NCBI RefSeq assembly: GCF_002743335.1
Contig: NZ_PDZB01000003.1
Location: forward strand, 124,001-188,000
DNA: 64,000 bases
Origin: Sporosarcina sp. P32b
GTDB lineage: Bacteria > Bacillota > Bacilli > Bacillales_A > Planococcaceae
Direction: 5' to 3'
The position numbers and the translations under genes were made by a program. Shown here piece by piece: positions 9,820 to 17,984 of the stretch; positions within the stretch are counted from its first letter, which is position 1; each line of letters begins with the position of its first letter. The notes beneath the pieces are model-generated. The model was not told where the DNA came from. It searched no databases and saw nothing but the letters and a program-made list of their open reading frames with translations.

Positions 9820-9908
9820 GGGATTGGCGGTAGGGAGGACTGCTTTCCTGCGGGGTCTCAAGGCTCATGCTATTCCCGCGGGAGTCTCCACTCCGTAGCG
9901 CCAATCCC
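9820..9908. repeat. Structured intergenic repeat, copy A
   Basis: Ends are a perfect 10-base inverted repeat GGGATTGGCG / CGCCAATCCC (9820-9829 and 9899-9908). Inside, CCTGCGGGG pairs with CCCGCGGG. It shares the exact 20-mer ttcctgcggggtctcaaggc (9845-9864) with the repeat at 17480-17499. It is GC-rich against an AT-rich background and has no plausible gene. Confidence 0.75.
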
Positions 9909-10067
9909 TTGCAGTGTAAGAAGATAATACTTTTTATTGCATATTGAAATAAGTGTTTTAATGAATTTTGAACTTCTAGATTTGAATTTAAATAAGTTAA
10001 GATAAAATAATAATTCACACGCTACCTTCATTGAGTGATACAAGTATCTCCACTATCAATGTAGGAT

Positions 10068-10255
10068 GGAAGCGGAAGTTGGGGGCGAAGTGCAAAGATG
10101 TGCTCCTAACGCTTCGCTTTTACTCGCAAAAGCCGTTCTTCGTAACGGCTCTTCCCGATGGATCAGCCCGATCAGGTGAGACAACCAAAGAGAGCAAAGC
10201 GAACTGGTTGGCTCACCGCGGGCCCATGGGAAAGCGTCCCCCAACTGGAGCTTCC
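10068..10255. repeat. Structured intergenic repeat, diverged long copy
   Basis: About 190 bases folding as nested hairpins. The outer arms are GGAAG/CTTCC and AGTTGGGGGCG against CGTCCCCCAACT with one bulged T. Inner stems are GCGAAG/CTTCGC, a perfect AGCCGTT(cttcgt)AACGGCT at 10131-10150, and GGTGAG.CAACCA / TGGTTG.CTCACC at 10175-10217. On the minus strand it shares GGACGCTTTCCC and a TGAGCC...TCTCA arrangement with the copy at 17416, so it looks like a distant member of the same family. Short open frames across it are by-products of the structure. Confidence 0.7.
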
Positions 10256-10351
10256 ATACCTTCGTACTAACTAAGTAACTCACTTTTTCCCCGCGCTTGC
10301 TTTTGAACTTAACGAGTTTAAAAATCACTTATTAATCGACAATCTCCATAT

Positions 10352-10402
10352 AAAAAGGTATGCCCATTAAAGTCAAATGACTTCAACAGACATACCTTTT
10401 TT
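10352..10402. terminator. Bidirectional terminator beyond the MFS gene
   Basis: AAAAAGGTATG pairs with CATACCTTTTTT, with an inner AAGTCA/TGACTT stem. On the minus strand it lies just after the stop of the MFS transporter at 10410. Confidence 0.85.
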
Positions 10403-10409
10403 AACCTAT

Positions 10410-11579
10410 TTACTGTGCAGAGCGTTGACCCTCGAATGGACGAGTATCTTTTCGCAAACCAATTAATGTGAAAATGGCTGCGATTAACAAAATCGCACTT
10501 GCAAGCATGAAGGCATGATGGAATTCCAAGTCCAATATACCAATAGCGCTAGATCCTACTACTACGCCAAAGGAGAAGAATGCATAGAAGAATCCGTACG
10601 CTTTCCCTCTTGTTTCGGGTTCCGTGGAATCTATTAGCAATGAGTTAATAGAAGGGAACAGGAATGCGAACCCAGTTCCATAGACGACCATCGCCAGCAT
10701 CATTAAAGATAGTTCGTCAACTTGTGATAAGAACAACATACTGCCACTCATCAAAATCAAGCCGACTGCCAATGTGACCATTGGACGGGCGATATCAAAA
10801 ATACGGTTGATCGGCAAAACGAAAATCAACACAGCGACTAGACCGAAAACACTTAGCAGCATACCCGTCGTTTTTGCATCAAACTGAAGGTACTCGACTT
10901 TTAGTGGGAGTACTAAGGCTAACACACCTTGTGAGAACATCAGGAAGAATGCGCCAAGAAAAGCTCGGATGATACCTGGGTGGCGGAAAAACGCTAACGG
11001 CTTCACTGCTTTTTGTTTCGCTGTTTTTACTTTTCTTACGTATGTAAACGAACGTAAAAAAATAACGGCGCCAATGGTTAGCAAAATCATGAAGACCCCA
11101 TTGATGGCCATGATGGTCACAACGCTTGTCTTAACGGAGACGATCCCGCTATAGGCAGGTCCGAAAATGGCAGCAAGTCCGACAAACGCACCAGAGATCG
11201 CAGCATTTCTACCCCGCTTAGAACGTTCGGAACCGTTAGCTAGAAACGTGAAGGCAGCTGGAATGATTAAACCTTCCGTTAAGCCGTGCACAAAACGAAT
11301 GCCGATTAATGATCCTGAACCAGAAATCAATCCATATGAGAACAACGACAAAGCGGATGTGAACAAACCAAATAATAAAATATAGAATGGTCCTCTACGA
11401 TCTGTCAAAATACCTGAAATGATATTACCGAAAATATTCGCAAACGAGTAAATACCGACCGACAATCCGACGATAAAAGCAGAAGCACCGAGACCTGTAG
11501 CGAACGGACTCATGATCGGCAACTGTGAAAATAAATCAAAGAACGAGAAGAAAACAATTAGATAGACAAAAAAGCGCAT
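10410..11579 (-). CDS. MFS transporter, 12-helix type
   Basis: 389-residue major facilitator protein with twelve predicted helices. The loop between helices 2 and 3 reads GILTDRRGP, the usual D-R-x-G family motif, and LIGIRFVHGLTEG is the helix-4 region. Substrate cannot be told from sequence; a drug or metabolite efflux role is the usual default. It is a single-gene unit with its own terminator, convergent with recQ and divergent from the dehydrogenase at 11737. Start ATG 11579 is preceded by a TGAGGATC-type ribosome site. Confidence 0.8.
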   Translation of the reverse strand: MRFFVYLIVFFSFFDLFSQLPIMSPFATGLGASAFIVGLSVGIYSFANIFGNIISGILTDRRGPFYILLFGLFTSALSLFSYGLISGSGSLIGIRFVHGLTEGLIIPAAFTFLANGSERSKRGRNAAISGAFVGLAAIFGPAYSGIVSVKTSVVTIMAINGVFMILLTIGAVIFLRSFTYVRKVKTAKQKAVKPLAFFRHPGIIRAFLGAFFLMFSQGVLALVLPLKVEYLQFDAKTTGMLLSVFGLVAVLIFVLPINRIFDIARPMVTLAVGLILMSGSMLFLSQVDELSLMMLAMVVYGTGFAFLFPSINSLLIDSTEPETRGKAYGFFYAFFSFGVVVGSSAIGILDLEFHHAFMLASAILLIAAIFTLIGLRKDTRPFEGQRSAQ

Positions 11580-11736
11580 AAAAGATCCTCACTTTACAAA
11601 AAATTCAACTACTATCTATTTTAACATGAAACTTTTCGAATAGAACCGAACTGCTCAAAGATAAATATTCGCAATCTATCATCCTTCACGGTAAAATGAA
11701 AAACGTAAACAACAAAGCATAAGGGGATGAGTGATC

Positions 11737-12723
11737 TTGACGAAAGAAATTCGAGTAGGAATCGCTGGTTACGGTAATTTAGGGCGTGGAGTAGAGTCAG
11801 CAATCAGTCAAAATAAAGATATGACATTAGTTGGCGTATTCACGCGCAGAGAGCCGAAAGACGTACAATTACTTTCAGAACAAGTACCTGTTCATAAGCT
11901 GGATGAAATAGAATCATTTAAAGAGGATATTGATGTCTTGATTTTATGCGGTGGTTCTAAAAATGATTTGCCAGAACAAGGGCCAGCCCTTGCGAAACAC
12001 TTTACAACGGTAGATAGCTTTGACACGCATGCCAAGATTCCAAAGTACTTCGCGGCAGTTGATGAAGTAGCTAAAGAGGCAGGAACAACAGCTATCATTT
12101 CTGTTGGATGGGATCCGGGTTTATTTTCGATCAACCGTTTAATGGGTGAATCCATTTTGCCAGAAGGAGAAACGTATACGTTCTGGGGTAAAGGATTAAG
12201 TCAAGGTCACTCCGATGCAGTGCGTCGTGTTGACGGCGTAAAAGCAGGCGTTCAGTACACATTGCCAGCTGAAGATGCGATCAATCGTGTGCGTAACGGT
12301 GAGCACCCTGAGCTTTCGACAAAAGATAAACATACACGTGAATGTTATGTCGTTCTTGAAGAAGGAGCTAGTGCAGATCTAGTACGTGAAACGATTGTTA
12401 CGATGCCTGATTACTTCGCAGATTACGATACGATCGTTCATTTCATTACGGAAGAAGAACTTCGTCTGGACCATGCGAAGATGCCACATGGCGGTTTCGT
12501 CATTCGCAGTGGCAACACGGGTAAGCACACAGATCAAGTCATAGAATTCTCGCTTAAATTAGATAGCAATCCCGAATTTACATCAAGTGTCCTTGTCGCA
12601 TATGCAAGAGCGGCTTATAAATTGCAGCAAAAAGGCGATACTGGAGCGAAAACAGTTTATGACATCGCACCCGGCTTGTTATCACCTAAATCACCTGCAG
12701 CTATTCGTAAAGAATTACTGTAA
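11737..12723 (+). CDS. ddh: meso-Diaminopimelate D-dehydrogenase
   Basis: NADPH-dependent enzyme that interconverts meso-diaminopimelate and L-2-amino-6-oxopimelate, the one-step branch of lysine biosynthesis. About 328 residues, as usual. The N-terminal IRVGIAGYGNLGRGVE is the dinucleotide-binding fold. Further family stretches are LCGGSKNDLPEQGP, VDSFDTHAKIP, SVGWDPGLFSINR and FWGKGLSQGHSDAVRR. TTG 11737 is preferred, ten bases after AAGGGG; GTG 11731 (two codons longer) sits only four bases from it. The gene stands alone rather than in a lysine operon. Confidence 0.9.
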   Translation: MTKEIRVGIAGYGNLGRGVESAISQNKDMTLVGVFTRREPKDVQLLSEQVPVHKLDEIESFKEDIDVLILCGGSKNDLPEQGPALAKHFTTVDSFDTHAKIPKYFAAVDEVAKEAGTTAIISVGWDPGLFSINRLMGESILPEGETYTFWGKGLSQGHSDAVRRVDGVKAGVQYTLPAEDAINRVRNGEHPELSTKDKHTRECYVVLEEGASADLVRETIVTMPDYFADYDTIVHFITEEELRLDHAKMPHGGFVIRSGNTGKHTDQVIEFSLKLDSNPEFTSSVLVAYARAAYKLQQKGDTGAKTVYDIAPGLLSPKSPAAIRKELL

Positions 12724-12771
12724 TACCTGGTAAATTATTTTAGAATGTAGAATGAGGAGGCAGAATCTTTT

Positions 12772-13857
12772 ATGAAACTGGATGAGACATTAGAGATGCT
12801 AAAAGATTTAACAGATGCACGAGGAATTCCGGGCAATGAGCGCGAAGCACGGGATGTCATGACGAAGCACATCAAACCCTATGCAGATGAAATTGATCAT
12901 GACGGACTAGGTTCACTGATCGCTAGCAAAGAAGGCGATGCAAACGGGCCGAAGATCATGATCGCAGGGCACTTGGATGAAGTAGGCTTCATGTTGACAC
13001 GAATCGATGATAAAGGCTTCGTATACTTTCAGACAGTAGGTGGCTGGTGGTCACAAGTTATGCTGGCACAACGCGTTTCCATCGTGACACGTTCAGGTGA
13101 GACGATTACAGGCGTAATTGGTTCAAAGCCGCCACATATTCTGCCACCTGAAGCTCGCAAGAAACCTGTCGATATTAAAGACATGTTCATTGACGTAGGC
13201 GCAGAGTCAAAAGAAGAAGTTCTGTCATGGGGCATTCTCCCAGGAGATATGATCGTGCCTTACTTCGAATTCACTGTTATGAAAAATGAGAATTACTTAC
13301 TGGCAAAAGCATGGGATAATCGGATCGGCTGTGCCATCGCCATTGAAGTGATGAAGCGGTTGAAAGATGAAAAGCATCCGAACCGTTTGTATAGTGTTGG
13401 TGCGATTCAAGAAGAGGTTGGTTTGCGTGGAGCGAAAACCGCAACGAATAAAATTCAGCCGGATATCGGTTTCGCGGTTGACGTAGGTATTGCAGGGGAT
13501 ACACCGGGTATTACAGCAAAAGAATCTGTTGGTACAATGGGTGACGGTCCACAGATCTTGTTGTATGACGCTTCAATGGTATCTCATAGAGGATTACGCA
13601 ATTTCGTAGTCGATACAGCAGAAGAGCTTAATATTCCGTATCAATTCGCAACGATGTCCGGTGGCGGAACGGATGGTGGGTCAATCCACGTGAGCGGAAC
13701 AGGGATCCCTACATTGGCTATCTGTATCCCAACTCGTTACATCCACAGTCATGCGGCAATGCTTCACCGTCAAGACTTTGAGAATACAGTGAAACTGTTA
13801 GTTGAAATTGTTAAGCGTTTGGACGCAGAAGCAGTGAAAAACATCACATTTGAATAA
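12772..13857 (+). CDS. M42 family metallopeptidase (aminopeptidase / endoglucanase-type)
   Basis: 361-residue cytosolic aminopeptidase of family M42, related to B. subtilis YsdC. Metal and catalytic landmarks are [10 protein letters not shown] (about 65-74), [10 protein letters not shown] (about 180), the [11 protein letters not shown]lu pair (about 210) and [12 protein letters not shown] near the C-terminus. A GAGGAGG site lies ahead of ATG 12772. It is followed directly by a terminator. Target peptides are not evident from the sequence. Confidence 0.88.
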   Translation: MKLDETLEMLKDLTDARGIPGNEREARDVMTKHIKPYADEIDHDGLGSLIASKEGDANGPKIMIAGHLDEVGFMLTRIDDKGFVYFQTVGGWWSQVMLAQRVSIVTRSGETITGVIGSKPPHILPPEARKKPVDIKDMFIDVGAESKEEVLSWGILPGDMIVPYFEFTVMKNENYLLAKAWDNRIGCAIAIEVMKRLKDEKHPNRLYSVGAIQEEVGLRGAKTATNKIQPDIGFAVDVGIAGDTPGITAKESVGTMGDGPQILLYDASMVSHRGLRNFVVDTAEELNIPYQFATMSGGGTDGGSIHVSGTGIPTLAICIPTRYIHSHAAMLHRQDFENTVKLLVEIVKRLDAEAVKNITFE

Positions 13858-13871
13858 ATTATATGATCACT

Positions 13872-13902
13872 CAGCGGTGCCGAAAAAGCATCGCTGTTTT
13901 TT
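13872..13902 (+). terminator. Terminator after the M42 peptidase
   Basis: CAGCGGTGC pairs with GCATCGCTG (one G-T pair) over a short A-rich loop, followed by TTTTTT. Confidence 0.8.
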
Positions 13903-13920
13903 AATGAAATAATATAATAA

Positions 13921-13964
13921 GTTATAAAAATTCATTTGACTTCATAAATATACAATTGTATACT
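13921..13964 (+). promoter_or_regulatory. argF promoter with possible ArgR site
   Basis: TTGACT (13936-13941), 17 bases, TATACT (13959-13964) is a near-ideal sigma-A promoter. Overlapping its -35 is an AAAAATTCATT half-site that fits the right half of the ArgR box. A perfect 14-base palindrome, TATACAATTGTATA (13949-13962), covers the -10. Repressor identity is inference. Confidence 0.6.
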
Positions 13965-14004
13965 AGTTTATACACACTTCAAATGGATGGTAGGGGATCA
14001 ATAA

Positions 14005-14970
14005 ATGGTAAAGACAAATCAAACAACGACAAGTATAGACAAAGATAGCTTAAAAGGACGCGACTTTCTAACACTACTCGATTATTCTAGCGAAGAAATC
14101 GCGTATCTCACACAACTGGCATATGACATGAAGCAAGATACATTGGCTGGTAAGACGCCGGACATCTTAGCGGGTAAAACACTCGGCATGATATTTGAGA
14201 AGAATTCCACTCGTACCCGTATTTCATTCGAAGTGGGCATGATTCAATTAGGCGGACATGGTCTGTTCATGAATGCTCGAGATTTGCAGATTGGACGCGG
14301 GGAATCTGTTTCAGATACTGGGAAAGTATTATCCGAGTTTTTAGACGGCGTGATGATTCGTGCGAAGTCTCATAAAATGGTGGAAGAGTTGGCAGAACAT
14401 ACTTCAGTTCCAATTATAAACGGATTGACTGATCTATTTCACCCGTGCCAAGCGATGGCAGATTTACTTACAATCAAAGAAGTGAAAGGCGATTTGAAAG
14501 GCTTAAAACTCTCTTATATTGGAGACGGGAACAACGTAGCACATTCATTAGTCATTGCTGGTGCGCATATGGGCATGCACGTTTCTGTGGCGACACCTAA
14601 AGGCTATGAATACCACTCAGGCTTGTTTGAAAAGGCGAAGAAAATTGCCGAGTCAAATGGTGGAAGCGTGACGTCAACGTATGATCCAGTTGAGTCTGCC
14701 ACAGATGCAGATGCAATTTATACGGATGTTTGGACAAGTATGGGGCAAGAGGAAGAAGCAGCGAAGCGTTTAGTCGATTTTAAAGATTTCCAAATTAATG
14801 ACCAATTAGTCGGTCATGCAAAGAAAGATTATGTGTTCTTGCATTGTCTTCCAGCACACCGTGAAGAAGAAGTATCGACTTCTGTGATCGATGGTAATAA
14901 CTCGTATGTATTCCAGCAAGCCGGAAATCGTCTGCACGCACAAAAAGCAATTCTTGCATCGTTACTATAA
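14005..14970 (+). CDS. argF: Ornithine carbamoyltransferase
   Basis: Forms citrulline from ornithine and carbamoyl phosphate. 321 residues, close to anabolic ArgF of B. subtilis. The carbamoyl-phosphate motif STRTR is at about 68-72, FHPCQAMADLLT follows in the middle and HCLPAHR is at about 280. It is monocistronic here, with its own strong promoter and terminator and no arginine operon or arginine deiminase genes nearby. A catabolic ArcB cannot be fully excluded by sequence alone. Confidence 0.93.
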   Translation: MVKTNQTTTSIDKDSLKGRDFLTLLDYSSEEIAYLTQLAYDMKQDTLAGKTPDILAGKTLGMIFEKNSTRTRISFEVGMIQLGGHGLFMNARDLQIGRGESVSDTGKVLSEFLDGVMIRAKSHKMVEELAEHTSVPIINGLTDLFHPCQAMADLLTIKEVKGDLKGLKLSYIGDGNNVAHSLVIAGAHMGMHVSVATPKGYEYHSGLFEKAKKIAESNGGSVTSTYDPVESATDADAIYTDVWTSMGQEEEAAKRLVDFKDFQINDQLVGHAKKDYVFLHCLPAHREEEVSTSVIDGNNSYVFQQAGNRLHAQKAILASLL

Positions 14971-14980
14971 TAAATCGATC

Positions 14981-15015
14981 AACTGCTTTCCGTTTATTTG
15001 GAAAGCAGTTTTTTT
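14981..15015 (+). terminator. Terminator after argF
   Basis: AACTGCTTTCC and GGAAAGCAGTT form a perfect 11-base stem, followed by a T-run. Confidence 0.92.
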
Positions 15016-15074
15016 ATGTTCTGCTATCTTTCGTTTGATATACTGAATGGAATCGAAATAGGGGAGGAAAATAG

Positions 15075-15533
15075 TTGATTACATATTTGCTTGTATTTCT
15101 TGCCGGTGCAGCACCGGGATTTGAAGTTCTAGTGGCGGTTCCTTTAGGGATTCTGCGTGGTATGTCCCTAGCAACTGCTGTCGTGGTTGGTTTTGCAGGA
15201 AACGCTTTAACAATAGTACTGGAAATTTTAGTTTTTCAGAAATTAAAAAAATGGTGGGAAAGTAAGAAGAAAACCGACGTGAAAACACCTTCAAAGCGTA
15301 CAGCTCGTGCGGAGAAAATTTGGACACGCTATGGCGTTCCAGGTCTAGCTTTGCTTGGGCCTGTTTTGATTGGCTCCCATCTGGCTGCGTTCCTAGCACT
15401 TGCCCTAGGCTCATCTAAATCACAGACCGCCATCTGGTTGTTGCTAAGTCTAGCTATCTGGTCGATTGTATTTGGCACGCTAACCGTTCTCGGAGTAGAT
15501 GCATTCTTTTGGACGCGTCAAAAAGTGGGATAA
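15075..15533 (+). CDS. Small multi-drug export family protein
   Basis: 152-residue integral membrane protein resembling the small multidrug export family (Pfam Sm_multidrug_ex). Three or four hydrophobic helices, a conserved PGFEVLVAVPLGI near the N-terminus, a basic cytoplasmic loop (KKWWESKKKTDVKTPSKRTARAEK) and GVPGLALLGPVLIGSHLAA. Start TTG 15075 has GGGGAGG seven bases upstream. Export activity is a family label only; no substrate is implied by the neighbours. Confidence 0.7.
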   Translation: MITYLLVFLAGAAPGFEVLVAVPLGILRGMSLATAVVVGFAGNALTIVLEILVFQKLKKWWESKKKTDVKTPSKRTARAEKIWTRYGVPGLALLGPVLIGSHLAAFLALALGSSKSQTAIWLLLSLAIWSIVFGTLTVLGVDAFFWTRQKVG

Positions 15534-15757
15534 GCGATATACTACCGATTTATGTAGACAGAATAGTTAGACAACGTATATACTATATTCAGAAAGTAAC
15601 GTTAGTAAGTATTCATAGAGTAATTTGTTTGCGCATAGAGTACATCCTGAGAATCATTCCATCTGCGCATTGATTTCATTGAAATGAATAGTACATGCTT
15701 TGAAACGTGCACGACGGATTGATAATTTCACTTCTAACGAAAGAGGAGCGGATGGAT

Positions 15758-17380
15758 ATGATGCAAACACCACTAATTCTATCTACATTTATCACACGGG
15801 CAGAACGGTTTTTTCCGAATAAGATGGTCATTTCACGAACAGGAGAACAGCGCATACAGCGTTTTACGTATCGTGAATGGGCAAAGAGAACGCGGAAACT
15901 ATCAAATGCACTGACGCAGCTAGGCATGGAGCATGGTACGAAAGTTGGCACATTTGCATGGAACCATCACCGGCATTTAGAAGCTTATTTCGCGGTGCCT
16001 TGTACGGGTGCAATCCTTCACATGATCAACATTCGCTTATCGCCTGAACATATTATGTATATTATCAATCACGCAGAAGATGAAATTTTGCTCGTGGATG
16101 CAGAGTTTTTCCCTCATCTTGAAAAAATGGCACCGATGCTAAAGACGGTAAAACATTTTGTGATCATGGGCGACAGTAAAGATATACCTGAGACTACATT
16201 AGAAAATGTACATTCCTATGAAGCGCTTTTAGAAAATGCGTCAGATGAGTACGATTATCCACAAGACTTGGATGAAAATACTCCAGCGGGTCTGTGCTAC
16301 ACATCAGCTACTACAGGATTACCGAAAGGCGTTATATATACGCATAGAGGATTGGTTCTGCAAAGTTACGCACTTGGATTATCGGATGCAATGGGTGTGT
16401 GTGAACGGGATATTGCCATGTCTGTTGTACCGATGTTTCATGTTAATGCATGGGGAATTCCTTTCGCTGGCGTTTTCTATGGCACGACACAAGTCTTGCC
16501 CGGTCCAGGGTTTAATCCAGCCGTTCTACTCGATTTAATTGAAAGTGAAAAAGTAACAATTACTGCAGGCGTTCCGACGATTTGGCTCGCTGTACTGAAA
16601 GAATTGGAGCAGAATCCACGAGATATCTCTTCACTGCGTGGTATTGTTTGTGGCGGCTCTGCTTCGCCAAAAGGCTTAATTCGAACGTTTGAAGAGAAGT
16701 ACAAAGTTCCATTCATTGTCGGCTACGGCATGACGGAAACTTCGCCGCTTGTCAGTTTATCAGTGCTAACATCTTCCATGGATAATTTGACGACAGATGA
16801 GAGAATCGATATGCGTGCGTTGCAAGGGTTGGTTATGCCGGGACTCGATATCCGTGTAGTCAATGAAAACGGAGAGGTACCGTGGGACGGTGAAACGATG
16901 GGTGAGTTGACTGTCAGAGGCCCGTGGATTGCTAGTGAATATTACAAAGATGAGCGAACGGAAGAAGCCTTTAAAGATGGTTGGCTGTATACAGGTGATA
17001 TTGCAGTGATGACAGAGGACGGCTATCTGAAGTTGACGGATCGCACGAAGGATTTAATCAAGAGCGGTGGCGAATGGATTTCTTCTGTTGACTTGGAGAA
17101 CGCGTTGATGTCACATGATGATGTGTATGAGGCAGCGGTGATCGCAGTTCCGCATGAAAAGTGGATGGAGCGCCCGTTGGCTTGTGTCGTGTTGAATGAG
17201 AATGTGGCAGAGGATGACGCGAAGGTACAGGAGTTGAAAGATTCGCTAAAGGTGCAGTTTGCGAGTTGGTGGATTCCGGATGAGATTTTGTTTGTCAAGG
17301 AGATTCCAAAGACGTCTGTTGGGAAGTTTTTGAAAGCGGCTTTACGGGATCAGTTGAAGGAGCATTATACGAAGGAGTAA
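15758..17380 (+). CDS. Acyl-CoA synthetase (fatty-acid--CoA ligase)
   Basis: ATP-dependent AMP-forming ligase that activates medium or long-chain fatty acids to acyl-CoA. About 540 residues. The P-loop reads TSATTGLPKG (about residues 180-190), with Ala where most relatives have Gly. GYGMTETSP, YTGDIA, DRTKDLIKSGGEWIS and the C-terminal PKTSVGKFLK with its catalytic Lys are all present. The start ATG 15758 is nine bases after AGGAG; two other in-frame ATGs (15752, 15761) and an upstream one at 15707 are less well placed. It stands apart from the lcfA operon. Confidence 0.86.
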   Translation: MMQTPLILSTFITRAERFFPNKMVISRTGEQRIQRFTYREWAKRTRKLSNALTQLGMEHGTKVGTFAWNHHRHLEAYFAVPCTGAILHMINIRLSPEHIMYIINHAEDEILLVDAEFFPHLEKMAPMLKTVKHFVIMGDSKDIPETTLENVHSYEALLENASDEYDYPQDLDENTPAGLCYTSATTGLPKGVIYTHRGLVLQSYALGLSDAMGVCERDIAMSVVPMFHVNAWGIPFAGVFYGTTQVLPGPGFNPAVLLDLIESEKVTITAGVPTIWLAVLKELEQNPRDISSLRGIVCGGSASPKGLIRTFEEKYKVPFIVGYGMTETSPLVSLSVLTSSMDNLTTDERIDMRALQGLVMPGLDIRVVNENGEVPWDGETMGELTVRGPWIASEYYKDERTEEAFKDGWLYTGDIAVMTEDGYLKLTDRTKDLIKSGGEWISSVDLENALMSHDDVYEAAVIAVPHEKWMERPLACVVLNENVAEDDAKVQELKDSLKVQFASWWIPDEILFVKEIPKTSVGKFLKAALRDQLKEHYTKE

Positions 17381-17415
17381 GTAAAGATTAGTGAGACTGG
17401 ATAGGGAAAGGCGCC

Positions 17416-17544
17416 GTTGATCGACGTTTCAGGCGGACGCTTTCCCGAGGGCGTGGCTTGAGCCTCCTCGTCACTAGCGTTCCTGCGGGGTCTCAAGGCA
17501 CACGCTGATCCTCCGGGAGTCGCCGCCTTACACTTACGATCAAC
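17416..17544. repeat. Structured intergenic repeat, copy B (fullest copy)
   Basis: Bounded by the perfect inverted repeat GTTGATCG / CGATCAAC (17416-17423, 17537-17544), with AGGCGG / CCGCCT inside. It contains the 20-mer shared with copy A at 17480-17499 and GGACGCTTTCCC (17435-17446) shared with the copy at 10068. It sits directly after an operon end, like the other copies. Confidence 0.8.
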
Positions 17545-17580
17545 TAGTTTAGTTTTCTTTATGTGTGATTATAATTAGAT

Positions 17581-17620
17581 AAAACAAAAACAAAAACAAA
17601 AACAAAAACAAAAACAAAAA
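17581..17620. repeat. Hexanucleotide tandem repeat (CAAAAA)6
   Basis: Six uninterrupted CAAAAA units between repeat copy B and the terminator shared by the acyl-CoA ligase and sspI. Non-coding and prone to slippage. Confidence 0.9.
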
Positions 17621-17622
17621 TC

Positions 17623-17660
17623 AAAAGCCCTTCACTAAATTAGAGAAGTGAAGGGCTTTT
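17623..17660. terminator. Bidirectional terminator between acyl-CoA ligase and sspI
   Basis: AAAAGCCCTTCACT pairs with AAGTGAAGGGCTTTT. Placed between two convergent genes, it can serve both. Confidence 0.92.
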
Positions 17661-17673
17661 GTTTGGTTTATCT

Positions 17674-17889
17674 TTATTGTGCTTGTGCGAATGCTTCGGA
17701 TAGTTCGTTGGTGATTTCTGCTTTTTCTGTTTCGTCTGCGCGTTTCCATAGTTGCTCGAAAAACACACCTAATCCTGGTAATAGATGTTCTTCGCCTCGT
17801 TGAATGGCATCGTCGATCACACCTCGTACGTCAGTGGAGCTATTGTTTGTCATGTTTGCTGAGATGGCATCGCGTATTTGGAAATTCAT
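17674..17889 (-). CDS. sspI: Small acid-soluble spore protein I
   Basis: 71-residue minor small acid-soluble spore protein. The central IDDAIQRGEEHLLPGLGVFFEQLW matches the SspI family closely. It is expected to be made in the forespore under sigma-G; I could not find a convincing sigma-G promoter upstream. AAAGGAGG precedes the ATG. Divergent from the rRNA methyltransferase gene exactly as in B. subtilis. It is direct evidence that the organism forms endospores. Confidence 0.93.
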   Translation of the reverse strand: MNFQIRDAISANMTNNSSTDVRGVIDDAIQRGEEHLLPGLGVFFEQLWKRADETEKAEITNELSEAFAQAQ

Positions 17890-17984
17890 GTTCTTCAGCC
17901 TCCTTTATTCTCATCTTTTCCACAAAAGTCGCTAAATATACGCTGGTTTGATACACTAAAAAGAAAAAAAGGATGTTCAGCCTC

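Noticed and set aside
10031..10328. Overlapping open frames of 79 and 90 codons on both strands
   Set aside because: They coincide with the structured repeat at 10068-10255, lack credible ribosome sites, and their codons simply reflect the hairpins.
17581..17620. CRISPR-like repeat array
   Set aside because: It is a simple six-base tandem without spacers; no cas genes are in the window.
17890..17972. Sigma-G promoter for sspI
   Set aside because: Expected from biology, but no -35/-10 pair with acceptable spacing could be read in the gap, so none is claimed.
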